Assembly (NCBI RefSeq): GCF_000003195.3
Contig: NC_012871.2
Location: 9,907,997-9,971,996 of the forward strand
Direction of reading: 5' to 3'
Length of the DNA: 64,000 bases
Origin: Sorghum bicolor
Taxonomy: Eukaryota; Streptophyta; Magnoliopsida; Poales; Poaceae
Shown piece after piece: positions 31,367-42,251 of the stretch. The position numbers were made by a program, and so were the translations under genes. How positions within the stretch are numbered: position 1 is the first letter of the stretch; each line of letters starts with the position of its first letter. The notes under the pieces were generated by a model. It saw only the letters and a program-made list of their open reading frames with translations, did no database searches and was not told the DNA's origin.

Positions 31367-34300
31367 CAAGCTGACACAACAGTGAACTTCTTCTTGACGT
31401 ATGACCCTTGGTTATGATCCTGCCGTAACCATGGAGTATCCTCATTGTTTAACAGAATGCTTGGGTCTTTGTTGACTATGAAGGGCGGAATTCGATCATC
31501 CCTTTCGTAATCGCCTGACATGTCTGACTTGTCCTCAATTCCGACAATGTTTCTTTTCCCAGAAAGGACAATGTGGCGCTTTGGCTCATTGATGATTGAG
31601 TGGTCATCATTTTTTCCTCTCTTTGGTTTCGTAGACATATCTTTGACATAGAACACCTGACTCACGTCTGCAGCAAGGACGAATGGTTCGTCTTTGAACC
31701 CACTATTGTTAAGGTCCACGGTTGTCATCCCATACTCCTTGTCGACTATTACCCCACCTCCGGTCATCTTCACCCATTGGCACCGGAACAAAGGAACTTT
31801 AAAATTAGCTGCATAGACTAGTTCCCATATGTCTTCTATGCGTCCATAATATGTTTGCCTGTTCCCATTTGGATCCGTGGCATCCACGCGTACACCACTA
31901 TTTTGGTTGGTGCTCCTTTTATCTTGGCCAACTGTGTAAAATGTGTTACCATTTATCTCGTACCCTTTGTATGTGAGGACATGCCATGATGGTTGCCTGG
32001 CCAACAAATAAAGCTGCTCATCAATGTTTTCATCACCTTGACATTTTTTGCGCAACCAATCGCCAAAAGTTTCCATGTGCTTACGCATTATCCAAGCTTC
32101 ATTCTTCCCGGGCCACTGGGACCGTAGGTAATCTTTGTGTACCTCAACATATGGTTCCACCAATGAGGAGTTCTGGAGAACTGTGTAGTGTGCTTTATTG
32201 AAGTAATCGTTTCCCGTACCAATATATGTTTTCTTCCCAAGTGTTCCCTTTCCGCTGAGTCTGCCCTCGTGTCGAGATTCAGGAATGCCAATTGGGTCAA
32301 GGTCTGGAATAAAGTCAACACAGAACTCTATGACCTCCTCTGTTCCGTAGCCCTTGGCAATGCTTCCTTCTGGCCGGGAACGACTATGGACATATTTCTT
32401 TAGGACACCCATGAATCTCTCGAAGGGGAACATGTTGTGTAGGAACACAGGACCGAGAATACGAATCTCTTTGACCAGATGAACTAGGAGGTGTGTCATG
32501 ATATCGAAGAAGGATGGAGGGAACACCAACTCAAAGCTGACGAGACATTGAACGACATCATTCTGCAGAGTAGCTAGTTGCTCTGGATTGATTGCCTTCT
32601 GAGAAATTGCATTGAGGAATGCACATAGCTTTACGGTGGCTAGACGTACGTGTGGAGGTAGAATTCCTCTTAAAACGACCGGCAGCAATTGCGTCATTAG
32701 AACGTGACAGTCATGGGACTTCAAGTTCAGGAATTTCTTTTCTGGCACATTAATTATTCCCTTGATATTGGAGGAGAATCCAGATGGGACCTTGATGCTG
32801 CTAAGACATTCAAACATGCTTTCCTTCTCTTCTTTGCTCAGAGTGTAGCTAGCAGGGCTTAAGTAATGACGTCCATCATCTGTCTTTTCTGGATGCAGGT
32901 TGTCTCGTTCTTTCATGCGCTGCAAGTCTTGTCGTGCTTCAAGTGAATCCTTAGACTTCCCGTAGACACCCATGAATCCGAGCAAGTTCACACAAAGATT
33001 CTTTGTCAGGTGCATCACGTCGATCGCGTTGCGGACCTCTAGGACATTCCAGTAAGGTAGCTCCCAAAATATGCATTTCTTCTTCCACATGGGTACGTGT
33101 CCCTTAGCATCCTTGGGAATAGGTTCGCTGCCTCGTCCCTTTCCAAATACCACTTTTATATCCTTGACCATTTCGAGTACATCATCCCCGGTTCGATTGA
33201 GAGGTTTGGTCCGGTGGTCTGCCTTGCCTTTAAAATGCTTGCCTTTCTTTCGTACTGGGTGGTTCATAGGAAGAAACCGACGGTGGCCAAGGTACACGAC
33301 CTTTCGACATTTTTTCAAAAATACACAGTCAAGGTCTTCATAACAATGTGTGCATGCATTATATCCCTTGTTTGACTGGCCTGAAAGATTACTCAGAGCT
33401 GGCCAATCATTGATTGTTACAAACAGCAATGCTCGTAGGTCAAAGTGCTCTTGTTTATACTCATCCCACACGCGAACTCCTGGTTTGCTCCATAAAAGTT
33501 GAAGTTCCTCAACTAATGGCCTAAGGTAGACATCTATGTCATTGCCAGGTTGCTTCGGTCCTTGGATAAGCACCGGCATCATAATAAACTTCCGCTTCAT
33601 GCATAGCCATGGAGGAAGGTTGTAGATACATAGAGTAACTGGCCAAGTGCTGTGACTACTGCTCTGCTCACCGAAAGGATTCATACCATCTGTACTTAAG
33701 GCGAACCGCAAGTTTCTAGCATCATTTGCAAAATCTGAGAATTCTCTGTCTATCGCTCTCCACTGGGATCCATCGGCAGGGTGTCTCAGCATATTGTCTA
33801 TCTTACGGTCTTCTTTATGCCACCGCAACAACTTTGCATTGTCCTTATTTCTGAACAGACGTTTTAATCGTGGTATTATAGGAGCATACCACATAACCTT
33901 GGCTGGAATTTTCTTCCTATGACGTTCTTCACCCTCAACATCGCCAGGATCATCTCGTCTAATCTTATACCGTGATGCCTTACATACTGGACATGCATCC
34001 AAATTCTCGTATTCCTCCCCACGGTAGAGGATGCAGTCATTAGGACATGCGTGTATCTTCTGGATTTCTAATCCCAAAGGGCAGACAACCTGTTTTGCTT
34101 CATACGTAGTGGTGGGCAATTCGTTGCCTTTCGGAAGCATCTTTTTTATGATCTTCAATAACTGCCCAAATGCCTTGTCAGATGTACCATTCTTTGCCTT
34201 CCATTGCAGCAATTCTAGTGTGGTACCCAGCTTTTTTTGCCCCTCTTCAGCGGTGGGATATAGCGATTTCCTGTGGTCCTCTAGCATGCGCTCGAACTTG

Positions 34301-34734
34301 GCTTTCTCTTTATCACTTTCACATTCTCTTTGTGCATCACGGATGGCATCACCAAAAGCATCATCGCCCCGATCATCTTCTGCCGCCACCTCTTCTTCAT
34401 TATCTCCCCCCATTGCAACATCATTGAAGCCACCGTACTGAGCAATAATATTGGCATGGTCCAATTCTTCTTCTTCTTCACCTTCATCCATTATAATCCC
34501 GCTTTCTCCATGTTTGGTCCAACAAATATAGTTTGGTACGAAACCAGACTTTAATAAGTGTGAATGAAGAGTTCTTGAGTTAGAATATTCCGTCAAATTC
34601 TTGCACACGGCACATGGACAGCACATGAAACCGTCCCTCTTATTTGACTCGGCCACACTTAAGAAATAGTGCACGCCATTAATGAACTCTTCGGAGCGCC
34701 GATCGGCATTATACATCCAATTACGTGTTACCAT
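31366..34734 (-). CDS. TNP2-type CACTA transposase, uninterrupted, 1,122 aa
   Basis: This is the only intact transposase in the window. ATG 34734 is preferred over the ATG at 34776. A splice acceptor TTTAATGCAG sits directly before it, and the protein then begins MVTRNWMYNADRRSEE as in other TNP2 proteins. Approximate domains: transposase-associated domain 1-80 (CPCAVCKN); acidic linker 80-150; conserved CPLGLEIQKIHACPNDC and CPVCKASRYK about 225-265; tnp2 RNase H-like core about 330-560 (FVTINDWPALSNLSGQ, HCYEDLDCVF); IDVMHLTKNLCVNLLG about 590-610; DUF4218 about 680-810 (FPFERFMGVLKKYV); DUF4216 about 955-1045. It ends KKKFTVVSA. It should bind and cut the CACTA ends. The length is normal for the family and no stop or frameshift is present, so it may be functional. 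Confidence 0.9.
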   Translation of the reverse strand: MVTRNWMYNADRRSEEFINGVHYFLSVAESNKRDGFMCCPCAVCKNLTEYSNSRTLHSHLLKSGFVPNYICWTKHGESGIIMDEGEEEEELDHANIIAQYGGFNDVAMGGDNEEEVAAEDDRGDDAFGDAIRDAQRECESDKEKAKFERMLEDHRKSLYPTAEEGQKKLGTTLELLQWKAKNGTSDKAFGQLLKIIKKMLPKGNELPTTTYEAKQVVCPLGLEIQKIHACPNDCILYRGEEYENLDACPVCKASRYKIRRDDPGDVEGEERHRKKIPAKVMWYAPIIPRLKRLFRNKDNAKLLRWHKEDRKIDNMLRHPADGSQWRAIDREFSDFANDARNLRFALSTDGMNPFGEQSSSHSTWPVTLCIYNLPPWLCMKRKFIMMPVLIQGPKQPGNDIDVYLRPLVEELQLLWSKPGVRVWDEYKQEHFDLRALLFVTINDWPALSNLSGQSNKGYNACTHCYEDLDCVFLKKCRKVVYLGHRRFLPMNHPVRKKGKHFKGKADHRTKPLNRTGDDVLEMVKDIKVVFGKGRGSEPIPKDAKGHVPMWKKKCIFWELPYWNVLEVRNAIDVMHLTKNLCVNLLGFMGVYGKSKDSLEARQDLQRMKERDNLHPEKTDDGRHYLSPASYTLSKEEKESMFECLSSIKVPSGFSSNIKGIINVPEKKFLNLKSHDCHVLMTQLLPVVLRGILPPHVRLATVKLCAFLNAISQKAINPEQLATLQNDVVQCLVSFELVFPPSFFDIMTHLLVHLVKEIRILGPVFLHNMFPFERFMGVLKKYVHSRSRPEGSIAKGYGTEEVIEFCVDFIPDLDPIGIPESRHEGRLSGKGTLGKKTYIGTGNDYFNKAHYTVLQNSSLVEPYVEVHKDYLRSQWPGKNEAWIMRKHMETFGDWLRKKCQGDENIDEQLYLLARQPSWHVLTYKGYEINGNTFYTVGQDKRSTNQNSGVRVDATDPNGNRQTYYGRIEDIWELVYAANFKVPLFRCQWVKMTGGGVIVDKEYGMTTVDLNNSGFKDEPFVLAADVSQVFYVKDMSTKPKRGKNDDHSIINEPKRHIVLSGKRNIVGIEDKSDMSGDYERDDRIPPFIVNKDPSILLNNEDTPWLRQDHNQGSYVKKKFTVVSA

Positions 34735-34829
34735 CTGCATTAAAGATAACATATATATTATGAAAACCATGCACACATATAGTTTCTCATCTTATTGCAC
34801 AACATGTCTAAGATACATAGTTGATTAAT
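34735..34829 (-). other. short spacer/intron end between the GRF gene and TNP2
   Basis: 95 bp separate the GRF stop (34830) from the TNP2 ATG (34734). On the coding strand it is T-rich and ends in an acceptor-like TGCAG immediately before the ATG, so it is probably the 3' end of an intron. Confidence 0.55.
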
Positions 34830-35352
34830 TTAGAAAAGCTTGGCTACAACAAATACAATCGCAACTAGCATTAAAAAAAATAAAACTAAAATGCACTTAA
34901 GCAACATAATTAGTTCGCGTCCGATCCCAACTATAATAGATAGATCATTCGCTTGATCAACTTCATTGAACTTCTTTCGTCGGCTCACTGCCTCACCACC
35001 TTCAGCCTCAACCACCTGTGCAAAAGATTTCTTAATGTGTTCAATGTATTCTTCCTCCCAGTACCAACCTGTACATCCGCCGGTACCGTCCCACTGAAAT
35101 TAAAAGAGAGAATCAAAAGTTTAATTAATATCATTTAAAAAAATATGCACATATATAAGCAAATGTCTGGAAATAACTCACATTACGATCTGGACACTTG
35201 TAGAATATACGACCCTTGTTTACTCCCTCTTTCGACACTTTGTACTCCATCAAAATCTTCTGCCCACACTTGCCACAAGTAATGAGAGGGAGTTCCGGAC
35301 GGTATCGCTTTTGAACCCGTTGAGAGACGGAAGACCCGGTCACGGTTGCCAT
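34830..35352 (-). CDS. GRF-type zinc-finger protein with C-terminal membrane segment, CACTA-borne
   Basis: Two exons: 35352-35182 (ATG at 35352) and 35093-34830, joined across GT (AAT/GTGAGT) and AG (TTTCAG/TGG) in phase 0, giving 144 residues. Residues about 24-75 form a GRF zinc finger: LITCGKCGQKILMEY, GRIFYKCPDRN, then WDGTGGCTGWYWEEEYI, with the expected C-x2-C, KCP and GC..W..W pattern. A basic/acidic linker follows. The last 25 residues (IMLLKCILVLFFLMLVAIV) are a hydrophobic membrane-spanning segment. GRF fingers are known as single-stranded DNA-binding modules in other proteins. Small GRF proteins of this layout are common in grass transposon-rich DNA. No stop or frameshift was seen. 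It lies on the same strand directly upstream of TNP2 and may share a transcript with it. Confidence 0.78.
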
Positions 35353-35850
35353 CTACTATCCATACTCAATTTTAAAACAATTATAAATTCCACATTTACT
35401 AGTAAACATGTATGATACAATGGACATTATATGTAGTAATAAAAATAAATCAAGTGATATTAACAAACCAATTAATTTGAACTATCCTACTTTCTATGAT
35501 CATAAAAATATACTATAATTTATTCTTGCAAAATATATTAAAACTAGGTCAACCATGAAATATGATATATATATATGGATACTAATTCATGTGAATGATT
35601 CAAAATAACAAAGTGGATTTGAGCTAAAAAATGATGGGAACATCACAAGCCAAAAACAACATGAAAAAGATAAGAAAGGCTGAAGTTAGTCACCTCTAAG
35701 CGCGAAGAGACGATGACGGAGTCGAAGAAGATCAACGATGGGCGTTGGAGATGAAGAACAAATGAAGAACAAGCAAGAAGAAGCTCCAAGAACAACAATG
35801 GCGCTCTCGGTTTCAAATGGGCAGAGGGGAGGAGGGAGCCGGCCTATAAA
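35353..35850 (-). promoter_or_regulatory. 5' non-coding region of the CACTA (promoter/leader)
   Basis: This 500-bp stretch separates the GRF start codon from the subterminal repeats. A TATA-like CCGGTTTATAGGCC (minus strand, near 35847) lies next to the first repeat. The leader that follows is rich in short purine runs. The exact transcript start is not visible. Confidence 0.45.
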
Positions 35851-35854
35851 CCGG

Positions 35855-36000
35855 ACCTTTAGCACCGGTTCAGAGCAACAACCGGTGCTAAAGGGTTACC
35901 TTTTAGCACCGGTTTGTAACACAAACCGGTGCTAAAGGGTTTGCCTCGGCCCGGGGCTCTGGCCGGTGCTAAAGGGGTCTTTAACCCCGGGCCGCAAAAT
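35855..36000. repeat. subterminal repeats, 5' end of the CACTA
   Basis: Three inverted pairs of CCTTTAGCACCGGTT / AACCGGTGCTAAAGGG and a diverged outer pair occur before the terminal TGTAGTAGTG at 36055. Confidence 0.9.
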
Positions 36001-36055
36001 GGCCGAGGTTTTTGGCCATTTTAGGCATCAACCAATGCCTCATTCTGTAGTAGTG

Positions 36056-36949
36056 CACATTATTAAATGTTCATGATTTATTTGATAATTGGCATGTATG
36101 CTTCTTATATTAATATTAGCAAACATGCCCATGCCTTGCAATAAGGGGAAAAGTATTAATTCTGACATTATATAATTATATAAGTCACTTTTGTCGAAAT
36201 ACAATATTTAGGCAACAAACACTAAAACAAACTATTCAGAAGGGAAAATGCATGCAGAGATGTCTGCAGAGATGTGATTCTTCCTCAGATTTGGATGAAG
36301 GACGAAGAAGTTTTTAGGGCCAAAATTTTACTCTTTAATGTGAAGTAGAGAGAGTTACATGGGCCATTGACACAAATTAAACATCAGCAGTTCTCAGCAG
36401 ACAACTAGGAGAGCGAAAAGGCAGAAACAAAAACAGATCACTTCTTGCCCGACTGTTCACCAACTAAGACATCAAATGGGTAGCCCGCGCCTGCACCCAG
36501 TCTAGACCACTTCAACTGTCCTAACGTGTCTGGCGGTGGTGACTTGTTGCAAAAAAACTAAAATATTGAGTTCGTTCCAGATGCACTAGATCGAATGTAT
36601 GATTAAGGATCACAGCCCTTTGGACAAAGATGCATCTGACGTAAATTAGAAGGGCACAGGCTGATGTACCAGTCCTCCAGATTTTGAAGGGTGGCCCCAA
36701 TTGTCTGGGTTCAGTTGTTCCACGACCGAAGTGCACCAGCTGCTCACCTTTCTCAAGATCATTTGGGACATAGGGCGGCACTGCTTGATCAGGTGGTGGT
36801 CTGTTTCTAGATTTGTTCAACACCGGGCACAAAAATTTTCACGCCCATCCACACTGTTCCAACCAATTTGTGTAAAGTATATATCATGTCGAGGAAATAG
36901 TCTTGTTATGCCTATTCATCTTTCTTACAGAAGGTAAGGATAAAATTAT
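36056..36949. other. unassigned low-copy DNA
   Basis: A 103-codon minus-strand frame (36832-36521) and an overlapping plus frame show no domain I recognise. Base composition is mixed. It could be a decayed coding piece of a host gene or of a LINE, but I cannot support either. Confidence 0.3.
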
Positions 36950-37510
36950 GCTGGCGGGTCTCTTTACAACCTTCGTTTTACAGATTATGTGATGTTGTAG
37001 GTCAAATTTTGTCAAGGACGTCACATTTTGTGTACTCTTTTCAGGATGCAAGCAGGACTAGTGGCCCATCAGTTTCTTTTATTACTGTGACTTCCAGATG
37101 TCAGTGAAAATGCAAAAATATCATTGATTTTTTAGCGCTATCATCAACTAGAGTGGTTTACATGTTGCGACAACTAACGTTTGAACAAATAATAAATGTG
37201 CAATAAGGACATGTACCATGTTCCACAGCCCGGCGGGCCACTATATATGTATGATACATAGTCAGTGAGCCATGTATACCCTTACAAAATGTGATATATG
37301 TAGTCACTGCCATACTTGACGATATTCACTTAATATATAGTGACAAAATGCACAGTGAAAGTATAGGATCCTATGAGAGTGGGAGGCACAAGGATAGCAT
37401 CCATGACTTGGATGTAAGCGGATCTCTGCTTTTGACACTGCAATCGCCTGCTTTGCACGCATCTGCCAGGGCCTGCACAGTAAAGAGGCAAAACAACCAA
37501 CTCAGGACAC
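36950..37510. other. diverged duplicated segment E' (pairs with 26850-27350)
   Basis: Same order of blocks as at 26850-27350: GGATGCAAGCAGG, CATCAGTTTCTTTTATT..GTGACTTCCAGATGTCAG, TTTTTAGCGCTATCATC, GGTTTACATGTTGC and AGTGAAAGTATAGGATC..GGCACAAGGATAGCATCCA. The orientation is the same. No intact frame. Confidence 0.5.
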
Positions 37511-38890
37511 ACTCGAAGGTAGGGGGTCTCAGCTTGAGAAAACCCTCCAGCTTCCTCTAGAAGTCATTGGGCCGGGCGGACCTTCATTACGACGCAGCAC
37601 GCCATCTGTCAGAAGATGGGTCCAGCAGTCCATCACCTCTGACAGAGTTGGTGGTGGTAGTGGCGGTGCATCGTCGACCCTAGGTTGTATGGCTCTGGCC
37701 CCTCCAACGGGCTCCTCCAAAGTAGGGCCTCCTAGGGCGGGCTCCTCTCCCTCCGGCTCATAGCCGTGGGCAGCAGGGGCAGCACCTCGGCCTCGTCCAC
37801 GACCACGACCCATATGCTCAAGTGAGGGGAAGGGGAACGACCAATTAGACGTTTGGAATGGCAACATGCCATCTTGCTGCAAGGGTTAGGTCATGCTTTG
37901 TGTGTTATTAACAGATGTTTAGATTATTAAGCAATTTTAATATAGGAAAACATTTTATCCAAGACTCATACAAACAAGGATAAGATGCAATAAGATCCAA
38001 ACCTCCATTACATGAGTTCATTACATAGCGATGCCTTCTGCGACTACACCAGAAGACTCGCGGCAATTGCTCTACACGCAGGTAGGCTCCAAAAAGATTG
38101 GACATTCCCATCACCTTCGGGAAGTGAGTTACATGTCACATTATTCGCCACGCAGGGCGCATCACCATCATGATAGCTAACTCTACTATACTATGTAGGA
38201 ACATAAGGTTGGCTGGCGGGAAACATACTCCTCAGCGGTGTCGGTGTGGTAGAGGCGGGAAACGTACTCCTCAGCGGCCTCAAGCTGCACGGTCCTCGAA
38301 GTCTTAGGGTAGTGCTCAGAAGGGCACGCTAGCAAGTTGAACATGGTAGGCGTAGCACCGAAGGAGCGCTTGCGTGCCTCCTTGCGCAACTCTGGTGGAA
38401 GTGACTCCTGAACCCGGGCAATCCCCTTGACTCACTTGGTGTCAGAAGCGATCCATGTTTGATAGGTCCTCTGTGCCTTGTCCCTGTAGTAATCCATGCT
38501 ATTCATGAACTCAGCAAGGTGGCAGATGTTATGAGAGATGTTGAGCACCATCACCTTATACTCCCGCATCAGTCTTGTAACGGGTCTCTAGGTACAGCTT
38601 GCTGAAGACCTTCTCCTTCTCCTTCTAGTGGAACTCGCTCAGGAGCACTCGTTGATGCTCAAGTCGATCCTCTAGCTCGAGCACCTTGGCACCAAGTTCA
38701 ACGCAACAGAGCTTGTAGTCCTTGGCCTTGTTCTTCCACTCCATGATCTCCTGCCTGAGAGCGACATCACGGGCTCAGCTGAAGTCCTCCAAGCGGTTGT
38801 GACTCTCATGCTCCATCAGGATAGCAGCCTTTAAGGTCTGCTTCTTCCTCTCATCCAGAAGAAGAGTGTCTAGGTGGTAGTTAAGGATTT
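37511..38890 (-). pseudogene. decayed retroelement-associated ORF with coiled-coil region
   Basis: Minus-strand frames show, in order, a coiled-coil-like stretch near 38880-38640 (LLLDERKKQTLKAAILMEHE, then VALRQEIMEWKNKAKDYKL, then LGAKVLELEDRLEHQRVLLS), KRSFGATPTMFNLLACPSEH near 38340, YLRVEQLPRVFWCSRRRHRY near 38080, and a glycine/proline-rich segment near 37830-37560. Stops and frame changes separate them. Proteins of this kind accompany grass gypsy-type elements and are distantly similar in layout to the frame at 63238-63996. A 24-bp duplication (GGCGGGAAA.GTACTCCTC) is visible at about 38217 and 38254. Non-functional. Confidence 0.5.
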
Positions 38891-41300
38891 TAGAAAAAAC
38901 TATGAAAGTGGTTTCATAATTTTTGGAGCTAAGATGGATTTATGGTGATGTATCGGGGTTAGCCGTGGAGCTATCCCATGAGATAGATGTTAGGTTGGCA
39001 CGACGAGAGCGTTGAATCCCGTGTGTGGGTGGTGGTGTGGAGGAGTTCTGGAGATATTCCTTGCCTTGACCTATTTCTTTTGTGTTATCGGCCAGACTGA
39101 GAGAATTTACCCTAGAGGGGTGCACTTGGGTGCATGGAGTGCCCTAGACCTAGTTTTACTGGTGTGATGGTTTGATGTGACAAGCATGAGGTGGTAGCTA
39201 CCCGTGAGAGGTAGGCCACGTGCTATTGGTGGAAGGTACTTGCTCTGGCCAGTTAAGGACCATCATGGGCTGATGCCTGGGACACAAGGCTATGTTAGAC
39301 GTGCACACCACAAGCCCTAAATGGGCAGAGCCCGTTCTTTTGAGTTAGTGCGGACTAAGCCAGCTTGTGGGAGGAAAGGTGCATAGGGGTATCCCCTAGG
39401 GGCATAGTGAGAAGGATGTCAATGGGTTCCTAGCTACCATAATCATGATCCCAAGTGTATACATCGTGTCGTATGCTACTCCACTTGAGGGCAGGCTGGT
39501 GAAGAATGTGGTAGTTCTTGAGTGGAGATTGCCTAGATCGTGGCCATGGTCGATGAAGGCAATCCTATTGGGTATAGGTGTACACACTTTGTAGAGTTAA
39601 AATTACATGTATAGTTGTGATCTCGGTCATGATCATTCTAGTGAACTATTTCATCCTGCTAGTCTTCTCTTGTGCTCCTTCTCTCCCTTGAAGATAGGTC
39701 CGACTTGAGGCCGTCGAGATCAGTGGCATGTGGAGGTTGCCTCATCGCTTAGACTGAGAGAATGAGGGTGTTGTGAGAGAATGAGGGTCTAGGCAAACAC
39801 CGCTCAAGAACTAGCACATTCTTCACCAGCCTTCACTCAAGTGGAGTAGCATACAGCACAATGTATACACTTGGGATCGTGATTAGGGTAGCTGAGAACC
39901 CATTGACATCCTCCGCACTATGCCCCTAGGGGATACCTCGTGCACCTTAACTCCTAGAAGCTGGCTTAGTCCGCATTAACTCAACAGAACGGGTCTCGCC
40001 CATTCAGGGCCTGTGGCGTGCATGTTTATCATAGTCCCGTGTCCCAGGCATCAGCCCACGATGGTCCTTAACTAACTAGAGCAAGCACCTTCCACCAAAA
40101 CCATGTGGCCTACCACTCATGGGTAGCCACCACTTCATGCCTGTCATGTCAAGTCTAACAAAACCATCAAACTAGGTTTGGGGCACTCCATGCACCCAAG
40201 TGCACTCCTCTAGGGTAAATTCTCTCACTCTAGCCGTTATCACCAAAGAAATAGATCTAGGCAAGGGACATCTCTAAAACTCCTCAATACACCACCACCC
40301 ACATGGGATCCAATGCTCCCGTCGCCCCATCCTACCATCTATCTCACAGGAAAGCCCCACGGCTAACCCCGATCCACCACCACAACATGCAATCAACCAT
40401 CACATCACATAGCAAGGCATATATGTAATAATGATGGAAGTAAAATGCAAATTGGCAAAATATAAGCGTGAGAACGAAGCTAGGTAGTTAGGGTGAAGAG
40501 GTTTTCAATCAAGGCAATGCTTTTTCAACCGAGCTTAAGTCGTTGCTACACAAAGAAAACAAGAACAACCACTAGTAAGAGCCAAATAAAACCATGATAG
40601 AAACCCTAACTCAACTACATTCAAAACTGTACTAGAAGGTGGTTAAGGATTTTAGAAAAATTATGAAAGTGGTTTCATAATTGTTGGAGCTAGGATGGAT
40701 TTATGGTGAATTTTAGAAGGTCGGTAGGTTTGCTTGAAATACAGATAGAAGGAGAAAGGGCCTGGAATCGGTTGGGGCTCGACAGGCCATGAATTGGGCC
40801 CGGCACTATTGGCGGGTTGATCGGCCACTTGGGCCCGAACGGGGAAAGGGAGAGGCGCATGCTGGATTGGGAACTGGAATGAGCCTGTGTTGCCAAAACG
40901 GCCCAAACGGAGGTGAGGGGACAGGGGGGCGAGTGAGGCTAGGTTTGGCCTCTGGGCTTCATGCTCCAATCCACTGGGAAGGCAGCGGGAGGTAGAGTGC
41001 TTGCTAGGTGTTCGGTGGGTGGCCAGAACGTGCTCAACGGCATGCTTTTCCACGGTGAGTGCGCGCGCCGCACCATGCGTGCGTTGTGCATGGGGTGGTG
41101 GTGGCCGTGGATGGCCAACGGCGACAGGGGTGCCGTGCTGTGTAGCTGTGCAGGTGTCCATGTCCACTGCCCAGCGGACAGGCCGTGGCCGTGGTGTGCG
41201 TGGTTGGCGCCGTGTGCGCTAACAGTGAATGAAGGAAACGCCTAGTTGCAAGCAGGTTATAAGCTGCTTGCGTGGCTGCTAGCTAGCGGTGGCTACAGTC
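38872..41300 (-). mobile_element. LTR-like region, rearranged
   Basis: A block of about 75 bp (GGTGGTTAAGGATTTTAG..TTTCATAATT..GGATTTATGGTGA) occurs directly repeated at about 38872-38946 and 40634-40712, flanking the inverted-repeat structure. Beyond it, 40715-41240 is a GC-rich region with repeated GGGCCC motifs and long spurious frames. That resembles the transcribed part of the gypsy LTRs at 24063 and 52069. I could not find intact LTR ends. Confidence 0.45.
38945..40385. repeat. inverted repeat, two ~600-bp arms with ~240-bp loop
   Basis: The left arm at about 38945-39545 and the right arm at about 39785-40385 are reverse complements at an estimated 80% or more identity by eye. For example, GGGGTTAGCCGTGG at 38955 matches CCACGGCTAACCCC near 40365. 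The clearest matches are in the central parts of the arms. Such a structure would give a long hairpin RNA if transcribed. It probably derives from an LTR present in inverted orientation. Confidence 0.85.
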
Positions 41301-41370
41301 TAGTGTGTGCATTAAGTTGTTGCAAAATCTTTGTTGTATAATCTCTTAAGATGTAAACGGTGGGGGCTTG

Positions 41371-42251
41371 CACTACTGCACATATTCTTTTGTGCAGCAT
41401 TTCCAAAATGGCCTCGGAGGCTGGTATCCTAGTTGCCCGCCTCGGTTATTCAAGGCAAGACAGCCGGGTCAGCAACCGTCTTGGTTAATCCTTAACCAAG
41501 GTAGACACTATAGTATAATGGCCTCGGTTGAAGCTTATTAACCGAGGCGGTTGTCCTAGCGCAACCGAGGCGGCCGTCTTAAAACAACTACCTCGGTTAA
41601 TCAATATTAACCATGGTGGACACTTAACATTGTCCCGCCTCTGTTAATCTATTAACGGAGGCAGGCACGCTACAAGGCTCGTCTCAAAAAATAGCAGCCC
41701 AACAAGCAGCCCATCTAGGCCCGATACTGCTCATTGTATATATACCGCACTTAGGGTTTCTTTCCAATCACAACAGCCGTGTGCCTCTCTCTCATTCCCA
41801 CAGGCGTGCAGTCTCCCTCGCTTACACTCCCTCTATCCTGTGCGTAGCAGCATGCTCCACCTCAGTTTTGCGGCCTCCTCCCTTCCTCTCCCAAATTTAG
41901 CTAGGAGGATGCCGGGCGCACCCATATCCATCGAGGAGGAGGCCGGATGCGCCAGGATCCGGCGACGGTGGCGTGCAGCACGATGGACGATGGCGGTGTC
42001 AGATCCGGCTAGCGGGCTAGAAAAAGGCTCATCGGTGGGCTTAGGAACGGGTTTGCTGGTGGGCTCGAAGATTTTTTTTGTTTTTCTTTTCAATTAACTA
42101 ATACGGGCGTTCTAAGTCACCCACTTCGGTTAATCGATTAACCGAGACGGTCGGCTAACCACCTCCATTAAGGCACGATTAACCATGACCTTTTAGTGGA
42201 AACCGCCTCGGTTAATTCAAAATCCTGGCCTTAGTTAAGTTTTGTGTAGTA
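41371..42251 (+). mobile_element. short CACTA-like element with CCTCGGTTAAT subterminal motifs
   Basis: It starts CACTACTGCACATATTC and ends ..AGTTTTGTGTAGTA, whose last base would be G in an intact terminus. Inverted motifs GCCTCGGTTAAT / ATTAACCGAGGC are repeated at both ends (41410-41660 and 42115-42230). The middle has a TATA-like site TGTATATATACCGC (about 41735) and a leader-like CTTAGGGTTTCTTTCC followed by an 86-codon frame from 41840. It looks like the promoter and first exon of a deleted transposon gene. No target duplication is visible. Confidence 0.65.

Larger units (their letters stand above)
27956..36055 (-). mobile_element. 8.1-kb CACTA element with intact TNP2, GRF gene and broken Ulp1
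   Basis: The left end CACCACTGCTGCATGATC and the right end, reversed, CACTACTACAGAATGAGGC are imperfect inverted repeats. Subterminal motifs CTTTAGCACCGGTT / AACCGGTGCTAAAGG occur at both ends and also internally at 29455-29585. In coding (minus) order it holds a two-exon GRF zinc-finger gene, an uninterrupted TNP2 transposase, a 679-bp tandem repeat, an internal subterminal/promoter block and a degenerate Ulp1-like protease. The bases flanking the ends (TAT, CAC) do not form a target duplication. The structure may therefore be a composite or have suffered an end rearrangement. Confidence 0.85.

Noticed and set aside
36521..36832. 103-codon minus-strand frame as a gene
   Set aside because: No recognisable domain, no promoter or splice context, and no conserved copy seen in the window.
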